From: an uncultured Prevotella sp.
GTDB lineage: Bacteria; Bacteroidota; Bacteroidia; Bacteroidales; Bacteroidaceae
DNA: 39,994 bases
Assembly: GCA_902497035.1 (NCBI GenBank)
Contig: CABVDL010000013.1
Span: 1 to 39,994, forward strand
Direction of reading: 5' to 3'
Numbering within the stretch: position 1 is the stretch's first letter; every line of letters starts with the position of its first letter. Shown here piece after piece: positions 24,786 to 31,791 of the stretch. The translations under genes and the position numbers were made by a program. Under the pieces are notes generated by a model, which was not told the DNA's origin, searched no databases, and saw only the letters and a program-made list of their open reading frames with translations.

Positions 24786-27700
24786 GATAGTGCTGATCAA
24801 CAGCGCGCGTATCCGTTATGCCGAGGTGATGCTCGACGGCAACGTCCATTTCATCGGCACACAGGGCGTGGGCAAGAGCACGCTGCTCCGCGCCATCCTT
24901 TTCTTCTACAATGCCGACAAAATGAGGCTTGGCATACAAAAGGAACAGAAAGGTTTCGACGACTTCTACTTGCCTTCGGCCGACAGCTATATCATCTACG
25001 AGGTAGTCAGGGAGAACGGCAAGTTCTGCGTCGTGGTGTTCCGCAATCAGGGCCGTGCCGTGTTCCGCTTCATCGACTGCGCCTACGACCGCCGGTTCTT
25101 CATGGACGACTTGGGACGCGCCTATTACGATTGGAGCAAGATAAGGCAGCAGGTGGGCAAGCACTACATCAGCAACATCGTCCGCTACTACGATGCCTAC
25201 CGCGACATCATCTACGGCAACCGGCAGGAGACCGACGGCGAGATGCGACGCTTCTCCATCATGGAGAGCGGCAAGTACCAGAACGTGCCGCGCACCATTC
25301 AGAACATCTTCCTTAACCAGAGTCTCGAGAGCCGCGTCATCAAGGACATCATCATCAACTCACTCGACTTCAGCGACGGCGGCATCGACCTCGACTTCTA
25401 CCGCGACAAGGTGAAGGACTTCCAGCAGCAGTATGAGGACATCTGGAAATGGTACCGCAAGGAGAAGAACGGACGTGTGAAGGTGAGAGACGATGCCGAA
25501 CGCGTCAATCAGTCGTTCCAAAACTACCGCGGCGCTTGTAGCATGGTAGAGGAGCTGTCGGGTGCCCTGCACTATGCTCTCGGCCGTGACCAGCAGCTGT
25601 TGCCTGTCAAAAATGACGAGCTGACCACCGTGAGGACCAATCTCGACCGTCAGCTGAGACTCAAGGGCGAGGAAGAGAGAAAGTTCAATGCCGAGCGTGA
25701 CCGTCTGAGGGAAACGATGGCCGTCGTCAAGAGCAAGCTCGACGACATCAAGGACAAGCGAAAGCGCTATGCCGATATCCACATAGAGCGCATCATCAGC
25801 AGTATGGCCGACGAGCCTCACGTGGCGTCGCAGCGGCAGAGCCTGGAGAGTCAAATCGGTGTCATCACTGACAAGAACCGCTCGGTCAAGGAGAAGTACG
25901 ACGAGCTGCGCCGGCAGGAGGACCAGCGGCTTGCCAGCGACAACAACCAGATTGAGGCGGAGAAGAACCGCATTAAGGAGGAGGAGAACCGCCGGATAGC
26001 TGGCGCGCAGGAGCTCTACCACCACTCACGTGACGAGCATGCGGCACTTTACAGTGGCCGCCGACGGCAGGTGCAGGAGAAACTGGATGCCGCCAAGAGC
26101 GACAGGCAGGAGGCGAGGTTGCAGGAACTGAAGGTGCGGCAGATGAACCCCTACCAAAAGGAGCGTGACGAGCAGGGGCAGAGGCTCGCTGAGCTCGACC
26201 GGCTCGAGGCGGGCCTCAAGCTCGACGCGCAGCAGCTTGCGGCGCAGATAAGTCAGCTTCAGGCTAAGATACGGCAGGAGAGGGGTGAAAGGGAGAATAG
26301 CTATCAATTGCGCCGCGCGGAGCAGCAGCATGGCATGCAGGAGCTGGAGGATGCCGCCGCAGAGCTGCAGCTGCTCCTCGACCGCCAGAAAGGCTCCTTC
26401 ATGGAGTGGCTGTCGGACAACGTGAGCGGATGGGAGGACACCTTCGGCCGGGTGCTTGACGAGAAAGACGTGCTCTACAACACCGGCCTCTCGCCCCGCC
26501 TTGGCCAAGCTGGCTCGTCGGTGTTCGGTGTCGATATAAGCCTTGACAGCATCGAGCATGAGGTGCGCAAGCCTGAGGACATAAAAAAAGAAAAGGAGAG
26601 TATCGACGCGCAGGCTGCGGCCGTCAGAAAGGAAATGGAAAAGGAACGGCTGCAGCTCGAGGCCGACGTAAGGCAGCTCGAGGCCCGAGCCGGCAAGCAG
26701 CTGCAGCAGCTCCGGCAGGAAAAGGTGGAGCGCGAGACGCAGCTGCTCGTCATACCCAAAAAACGAGAGAAAGCCAAGGCGCTCATCGCAACACTCGACG
26801 CGCAATGCGCCGAATGGAGAACGGGCGAGATGAAGGCCGTCGGCGCCAGGCTGGACAAGGCACAGGCCGAAATCGGCAGGCAAGAGCGAGAGTTGCAGCA
26901 CATCGACGAGGAGGAGCGAAAAGACCTGGATAAGTTGTCGGACCAGTTGAAATCCGGCAACAGGAAAATCCACTTGGAGGCTCAACGGCAGACCGAGGAG
27001 CTGGAGCAGCGGAAGAAAGTGCTGCACGACGACCACGACCGCCGGTTGAGAAGCCTCGACGCGCAGATGGATGCCGAGCTGAAAGGCGCAGGCGTTGACA
27101 CCACTCAGCTGGAGCGCCTCAGGCAGCAGTTGGACGAAGTCCGCCGGCAATGGCAGTTCATCGAGGCACACCGGGCCGACTACTACGCTTATCAGAAAGA
27201 CAAGGAGGAGCTGTTCGACCATGAGGCGGAGTTCCTTGAGCAGCGGCAGCTCGCGGTAAGGCGCATTGACGAATTGGAAGATAAATATCAGACGAGGGCC
27301 TCGCGGCTCAACAACGCCATTCAGGAACTGACAAGACAGGCTGGGCAGCTGGGCAGCCTCATCGCCGATATGCAGAAGGCCATTGCCGAGGTGAAGAGCT
27401 TTCTTGAGAGCGACAGTTGTCCGCCGCAGTTGCATCAGGCAGCAGCCGTGGAGACAGCCAAGCCTCTTGCCACCATCCTCAACGAGCTGCGTGACCAGAT
27501 AGGCAGCGAAATGCGCCATCTGCAAGACTTCAAGGAGGCGGTGGCCAACTTCAGGAAGAATTTCTCCCCACAGAACACGTTCCATTTCCGCACAGAGTTC
27601 AACAGTGAGGACGACTACACCGACTTTGCCGTCAACCTCTATGAGTTCACCAGCTCGGAAAAGATTGAGGAATACCGCCTGCGCACCAGCCGCATTTATG

Positions 27701-28443
27701 TGGAAATTCTTCAGCGCATCTCACGTGAAGTCAACGACATGATGTCCCACCAGGGAACCATTGAGGGTACTATCCACGACATCAACCGAGACTTTGTCAA
27801 CAACAACTTCGTGGGTGTCGTGAAGCGCATCGAGCTGCGCAGCGTGGCCAGCAACGACCCGCTCATGCAGTTGTTGCGCTCTATCGCCCGTTTCGTCGAC
27901 GAGGCCGACTTCAATCTTGGCGAGCTCAATCTCTTCAGTGACACCAGTGCCGTAGAGGCTTCCAACTGCAAGGCCATCGACTTGCTGATAAGCCTGATGG
28001 ACCATCTCGGCCTTGAGGGCAAAAGGAGCCGGCTCACGCTGGCCGACAGTTTCAAGCTGGAGTTCCGCGTCGTGGAGAACGACAACGACACGGGCTTCGT
28101 CGAGAAACTGTCAAATGTGGGTTCCGACGGCACCGACATCCTCGTCAAGGCAATGGTCAACATCATGCTGCTCAATGTCTTCAAGCAGAAAGTCAGCCGT
28201 CGCTTCGGCGAGTTCCGCCTCCACTGCCTGATGGATGAGATTGGCAAGCTCCACCCCAACAACGTGAGGGGCATACTCGACTTTGCCAACAAACGCAACA
28301 TCAATCTCATCAACTCCTCGCCGACAACCTATTCGGCTGAGGCCTACCGCTACACTTACGCGCTGAGCAAGGACAGCAAGGGCAATACGGTGGTGAAGAC
28401 GCTTCTAGCCATTCACGACGTACAGACAACGGATAACGGATGA
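24769..28443 (+). CDS. jetC: Wadjet JetC (SMC/MukB-like ATPase)
   Basis: JetC is the SMC motor of Wadjet, which extrudes loops on DNA using ATP. The 1224-residue protein has an N-terminal head with Walker A GTQGVGKST (30-38, Lys36). Coiled coils flank a hinge-like break near 540-610 (MEWLSDNVSGWEDTF, SSVFGVDISLDSIEHEV). The C-terminal head has NVGSDGTDILVKAM (about 1116-1129, in the position of the ABC signature) and Walker B LHCLMDEIG with Asp1156-Glu1157. All catalytic residues look intact. An INSSPTT segment follows Walker B, where the H-/D-loop region lies in related ATPases. No internal stop or frameshift is seen. Confidence 0.93.
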   Translation: MRYLNKIVLINSARIRYAEVMLDGNVHFIGTQGVGKSTLLRAILFFYNADKMRLGIQKEQKGFDDFYLPSADSYIIYEVVRENGKFCVVVFRNQGRAVFRFIDCAYDRRFFMDDLGRAYYDWSKIRQQVGKHYISNIVRYYDAYRDIIYGNRQETDGEMRRFSIMESGKYQNVPRTIQNIFLNQSLESRVIKDIIINSLDFSDGGIDLDFYRDKVKDFQQQYEDIWKWYRKEKNGRVKVRDDAERVNQSFQNYRGACSMVEELSGALHYALGRDQQLLPVKNDELTTVRTNLDRQLRLKGEEERKFNAERDRLRETMAVVKSKLDDIKDKRKRYADIHIERIISSMADEPHVASQRQSLESQIGVITDKNRSVKEKYDELRRQEDQRLASDNNQIEAEKNRIKEEENRRIAGAQELYHHSRDEHAALYSGRRRQVQEKLDAAKSDRQEARLQELKVRQMNPYQKERDEQGQRLAELDRLEAGLKLDAQQLAAQISQLQAKIRQERGERENSYQLRRAEQQHGMQELEDAAAELQLLLDRQKGSFMEWLSDNVSGWEDTFGRVLDEKDVLYNTGLSPRLGQAGSSVFGVDISLDSIEHEVRKPEDIKKEKESIDAQAAAVRKEMEKERLQLEADVRQLEARAGKQLQQLRQEKVERETQLLVIPKKREKAKALIATLDAQCAEWRTGEMKAVGARLDKAQAEIGRQERELQHIDEEERKDLDKLSDQLKSGNRKIHLEAQRQTEELEQRKKVLHDDHDRRLRSLDAQMDAELKGAGVDTTQLERLRQQLDEVRRQWQFIEAHRADYYAYQKDKEELFDHEAEFLEQRQLAVRRIDELEDKYQTRASRLNNAIQELTRQAGQLGSLIADMQKAIAEVKSFLESDSCPPQLHQAAAVETAKPLATILNELRDQIGSEMRHLQDFKEAVANFRKNFSPQNTFHFRTEFNSEDDYTDFAVNLYEFTSSEKIEEYRLRTSRIYVEILQRISREVNDMMSHQGTIEGTIHDINRDFVNNNFVGVVKRIELRSVASNDPLMQLLRSIARFVDEADFNLGELNLFSDTSAVEASNCKAIDLLISLMDHLGLEGKRSRLTLADSFKLEFRVVENDNDTGFVEKLSNVGSDGTDILVKAMVNIMLLNVFKQKVSRRFGEFRLHCLMDEIGKLHPNNVRGILDFANKRNINLINSSPTTYSAEAYRYTYALSKDSKGNTVVKTLLAIHDVQTTDNG

Positions 28444-28449
28444 AATAAA

Positions 28450-29328
28450 ATGAAGAAGACAGCCTCATTCTTTCAGAAGCTCATCCGTCTGGCCGATGGT
28501 GAGACGCTGCCCTCCAGCCAGCTGCGCGGTGACTGGGTGGAGGATATGCTCGCCGACGGCGTACTGCAGAAGCAGGCTCACGGCCGCCATCTTTCTTATT
28601 ATGCCCCCGATGCCGCCGCGCTCACGGCCTATCTGCGCAACCGTTGGGACATCAGCGACCTCCACGGGGCGCTCCGGTTGCTGCGAGACGGGAATGAGAC
28701 CTCGCGCGCTGAGCTGACGCAGGCCACTGGCGACAGCAAGTTCACGCATCTGCGCACAATGACGGGCTTCCTCGTCAACAGCTATACCGACATTCCAGCC
28801 ACCCTCAACGGCCAGTCCATAGTCATCCATCCCACGGAGGGCTCATTCACCTATATATATGATTACACGGCATTCTCCATAGCTGAGGATGTCATCATCA
28901 TCGGTGTGGAGAATGCCGAGAACTTCAGGCAGATAGCCTGCCAGCGTTATCTCTTCCGCGGCTTCAGCCGTCCGCTCTTCGTCAGCCGCTATCCGCAGAA
29001 CGGCGACCTGCTGCGATGGCTGTTGTCCGTTCCCAACCATTACGTTCATTTCGGCGACTTCGACCTTGCGGGCATCCACATCTTCCTCAGTGAGTTCTAC
29101 AGGCACCTTGGCCCCGTCAGGTCAGAGTTTCTCATTCCCGGCGACATATACCGGCGCCTGCCTTCTGGCAGCCGCGAGCGCTATGAGGCGCAATACGGCA
29201 AGTTTGGATCAATGACCGTTGCTGACCCACGCCTCCAGCCCCTGGTCGAGGCCATCCACCGAGAGCATAAGGGCTATGACCAGGAAGGATACATCAGCAC
29301 AGATGCCTACGTCTCCCCCGAACCATAG
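28450..29328 (+). CDS. jetD: Wadjet JetD (Toprim-like nuclease subunit)
   Basis: JetD is the nuclease of Wadjet; in studied systems it cleaves circular DNA after JetABC has extruded it. The 292-residue protein has an N-terminal winged-helix-type region (about 1-110, with LADGVLQKQAHGRHLSYY). A Toprim-like domain follows: VIIIGVENAENF with catalytic-type Glu154, and HFGDFDLAGIHIF with Asp203 and Asp205. It is shorter than the roughly 400-residue JetD proteins I recall from type I systems, so it may belong to another subtype or lack an N-terminal extension. It starts 6 bp after jetC and ends 15 bp from the convergent rpn copy 2. Confidence 0.85.
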   Translation: MKKTASFFQKLIRLADGETLPSSQLRGDWVEDMLADGVLQKQAHGRHLSYYAPDAAALTAYLRNRWDISDLHGALRLLRDGNETSRAELTQATGDSKFTHLRTMTGFLVNSYTDIPATLNGQSIVIHPTEGSFTYIYDYTAFSIAEDVIIIGVENAENFRQIACQRYLFRGFSRPLFVSRYPQNGDLLRWLLSVPNHYVHFGDFDLAGIHIFLSEFYRHLGPVRSEFLIPGDIYRRLPSGSRERYEAQYGKFGSMTVADPRLQPLVEAIHREHKGYDQEGYISTDAYVSPEP

Positions 29329-29343
29329 CCCGGATGGACATCG

Positions 29344-30249
29344 TCAGATATTTTCAATCTCCTCTGTTGCCAGACCTGTAGCCTTGGCAATGTCTGACAC
29401 TGGAATATGAAGAGACTTCAAGTTGCGGACTATCTCAACCGTTTGGGCTTTCCTGCCTTTTTCGATACCCTTTTCGATACCCTGCTGCAAACCCTGCTGC
29501 AAACCCTGCCGGAAGCCCTGTTCCCGTCCCTCCTTGAGCGAGTCGTACTTGATGGCATACTCCACACGGACGGAGTCCCAGAACTTCTCGTAACCCAACA
29601 GCTGGGCCTCGGAGTAGGATGACTCCCTCAGCAGTCTGACAGCCTTGCTGATGTCAGGGTCTGTCGTGAATTCCTCAGGCACCTCACTGGTGCAGTTGCC
29701 CATCTCGGTCAGGAAACGGAGCCACAGCACCATCATCTTTTTGTCGAGTACATTCTGTGGCTTGAACTTGGGCAACTCAACGAATACGAAGTGCAGACCC
29801 TCTATCACCTTGTCGGTATGCTCGATGTTGACAATGTTGTAAAGGTGATAGAATTCTTTCAGGTCAGGCTCAAAAATCTCGTTGACAAGATTGAGCGAAT
29901 AGACTGGCTGAAGATAGTTGAAGTGCACGGCCTTGTCCAGCTGCCGCACATAGGCCTTGGAGGCGTTGAACAGCACGCGCTGCATGAAAGTCTCCGTCCA
30001 AAACATCTGCATCTCCACGATGAACTGCCGCCCGCGGTTGTCCTTGCAGCGCACGTCGACGATGGTGTCCTTCTTGAGCGGCGTCTCGGGGACAAGCTCG
30101 GCGGGCAGAAACTCGATGCTCTCTATCTCATCGCCGTCGTTGAAAGGCAGCATGGCGTTGAGAAAGCTCATGGCCAAGTCAGCGTGCTCGCCAAAGATGC
30201 GCTTGAACGTCAGGTCGGCGCGAGGGTCCAGATATTTAATTCTTTCCAT
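29344..30249 (-). CDS. Rpn-family PD-(D/E)XK nuclease, copy 2
   Basis: This is the second Rpn nuclease, 301 residues, with the same catalytic core as copy 1 (Asp65, Glu79-x-Gln81). The start is the ATG at 30249, matching copy 1; the frame extends upstream to 30315 but that part includes the promoter box. Residues 1-246 are identical to copy 1. From residue 247 the four-residue repeat is shorter (about 19 residues against 35), and the tail differs (KATGLATEEIENI). Its stop codon lies 15 bp from the jetD stop, the two genes facing each other, with no obvious terminator between. Confidence 0.9.
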   Translation of the reverse strand: MERIKYLDPRADLTFKRIFGEHADLAMSFLNAMLPFNDGDEIESIEFLPAELVPETPLKKDTIVDVRCKDNRGRQFIVEMQMFWTETFMQRVLFNASKAYVRQLDKAVHFNYLQPVYSLNLVNEIFEPDLKEFYHLYNIVNIEHTDKVIEGLHFVFVELPKFKPQNVLDKKMMVLWLRFLTEMGNCTSEVPEEFTTDPDISKAVRLLRESSYSEAQLLGYEKFWDSVRVEYAIKYDSLKEGREQGFRQGLQQGLQQGIEKGIEKGRKAQTVEIVRNLKSLHIPVSDIAKATGLATEEIENI

Positions 30250-30251
30250 AG
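29511..30251 (-). repeat. 741-bp direct repeat, right copy
   Basis: Identical by eye to 21844-22584 and in the same orientation. Recombination between the copies would remove 7667 bp containing the azlD remnant and jetABCD. Confidence 0.85.
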
Positions 30252-30275
30252 CTGTTGGGTGATTAAGTCTATTTG

Positions 30276-30283
30276 CAAATTTA
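30276..30283 (-). promoter_or_regulatory. -7 box for rpn copy 2
   Basis: TAAATTTG on the minus strand fits TAnnTTTG, 26 bp before the start. Its sequence and spacing differ from the copy 1 promoter, so the two copies may be expressed differently. Confidence 0.55.
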
Positions 30284-30373
30284 GGAGAAATAGTTGAGAC
30301 TGACAAGAGTTTCACCCCCTAATCATGATGCAGACAGTAAAAGAAATGGCCTACCGCCACAGCCCTCCAATGA

Positions 30374-31453
30374 TTATCTGTTGCCTTGCGAGAGCTTGAA
30401 CAGCGTGCCCATAGGACAGACGAAGCGGCAGTAGGGGCGCATGACGACCGTAGAGAGGAGCAGGAAAGCCACGCCGATGACGATAGCCACCCACGAGGCA
30501 GACTTGACGACAAAGGCGGAGAAAGGCTCATAGTCAATCCAGTCGAACCACACGCCGCTCCACAGACAGAGCATGAGCACGGCCCAAAGCACCTGCCGCG
30601 CAATATCGAGACGGTGCACCGTCCTGGCCTTCATCTTAACCTTGAAGCCGACGCAACGCCCGACCAACTCCTGCAGGCTGCCGTAGGGGCAGACGTGGGT
30701 GCAATAATACGACTTCTTGCCAAACAGGGGATAGACAAAGGCGACAATCAGCAGCACCGCGGCCAGCGGATAGGCCACGACATTGATACCATTCGACATG
30801 AAGCCAATCATCGAGGCATACGACATCATACTGCCGCACCAAATGCCAAGCACGCCCACATTGAGCAGCTGCTGCACCATGCGGTAGCGGCGGTTCCTGT
30901 AAAACAACGGTACGATGGCCGCCAGCAGCGCCACGGCAAGACCTGCCAGTGCCTTGGCGCTTACATCGAACTTGCTGTACCAGGGCTTCGCTACTGTGGT
31001 CCGTGCGGCGTAGGCCAGTCCGCGCTGCATGTTGCCGATGATGGCCTTGGACGAGAATGTCGCCCCAGACACGGCATCCACCTTCATGGCCGCGGCATCC
31101 TCAATGCGCTTGCCCTTATATTTGGCAAACAACGCCTTGGCATTGTTGAAAAAATCAGGAGTCTCAGCGTTGGGCAGTGCCTTGATGTCGGCCACCTTGC
31201 CGTCCTTTATCACAATCTCCAGCGGCACGGCTCCGCCGTAGCCCGTAATGTCTTTTCCCAAAGCGGTAGTGTTGATGACAATGCTTCCGTCGGCTTCCAC
31301 GCGCATCGTGTCGTTGGCGGCAGCTTGGGCAGCCTTCTGCGGCTCGTTGAAATTGTGTCCCAACAGTTTGGCGTCGCGGCGCACTGAGACGGCTGCCATC
31401 ATCAGAAAGCAGACGAGGAGGCTCAGTATTTGCTTGATTTTCTTGCTTTTCAT
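30374..31453 (-). CDS. FMN-binding / 4Fe-4S membrane electron-transfer protein
   Basis: This 359-residue protein joins an extracytoplasmic FMN-binding domain (about 50-150) to a NosR/NapH-like membrane part. The first region has VDAVSGATFSS, the SGAT motif where ApbE attaches FMN to a Thr. The C-terminal part has about five membrane helices and two ferredoxin-type motifs, CTHVCPYGSLQELVG and CRFVCPMGTLFKL. Known relatives move electrons across the inner membrane to extracytoplasmic flavins. I chose the ATG at 31453, which starts MKSKKIKQ just before a membrane anchor. No apbE or reductase partner is adjacent, so donor and acceptor are unknown. Confidence 0.85.
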   Translation of the reverse strand: MKSKKIKQILSLLVCFLMMAAVSVRRDAKLLGHNFNEPQKAAQAAANDTMRVEADGSIVINTTALGKDITGYGGAVPLEIVIKDGKVADIKALPNAETPDFFNNAKALFAKYKGKRIEDAAAMKVDAVSGATFSSKAIIGNMQRGLAYAARTTVAKPWYSKFDVSAKALAGLAVALLAAIVPLFYRNRRYRMVQQLLNVGVLGIWCGSMMSYASMIGFMSNGINVVAYPLAAVLLIVAFVYPLFGKKSYYCTHVCPYGSLQELVGRCVGFKVKMKARTVHRLDIARQVLWAVLMLCLWSGVWFDWIDYEPFSAFVVKSASWVAIVIGVAFLLLSTVVMRPYCRFVCPMGTLFKLSQGNR

Positions 31454-31513
31454 AAAAAATAGAATATCAGAATTCATTATCCGTCACAGTCCCTTCAACT
31501 GTATTACATTGTG

Positions 31514-31521
31514 CAAAATTA
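31514..31521 (-). promoter_or_regulatory. -7 box for the FMN/4Fe-4S gene
   Basis: TAATTTTG on the minus strand fits TAnnTTTG, about 60 bp before the chosen start. Confidence 0.55.
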
Positions 31522-31664
31522 GAGATAATTCCTATATTAGACTTTATTATAAGGGTAATTATACTTTTCTTAACAGCCTTTTTGACAATGCGGGCTACCG
31601 GTGCGCTTTCATCATATCACTGAGTGGTGGAGACTGCCCCGGAAGAGGGTGTGTAAAAATTAAA

Positions 31665-31770
31665 GAAGTCCGAAAGTGCCGGAGTGCTGTCATTGCTTTA
31701 ATAAGACCTGAATATCAGATACTTCAGCATATGACAGGACTTCCGTACTTTCGGACTACCGTACTTCTGA
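31665..31770. repeat. Dispersed inverted-repeat element, copy B
   Basis: The left arm 31665-31693 and right arm 31731-31759 are complementary at about 24 of 29 positions, with a 37-nt loop. The right arm shares ATGACAGGACTTCCG with copy A. The element fills the middle of a 338-bp gap between bglX and the FMN/4Fe-4S gene. The only other feature seen in that gap is the promoter at 31514-31521. If transcribed, the hairpin could act at the bglX 3' end. Confidence 0.5.
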
Positions 31771-31791
31771 ACTCAAGACTTGTAAGACTGC

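Noticed and set aside
26026..27585. 519-codon open frame on the minus strand
   Set aside because: It is antisense to the coiled-coil part of jetC; its Leu-rich sequence simply mirrors the Glu/Gln/Lys codons of the coiled coil.
30250..30315. Upstream extension of rpn copy 2 by 22 residues
   Set aside because: Copy 1 cannot be extended this way, and the region contains the TAAATTTG promoter box.
30386..31387. 333-codon open frame on the plus strand
   Set aside because: It is antisense to the FMN/4Fe-4S gene, which has clear motifs and a promoter; the plus frame has none.
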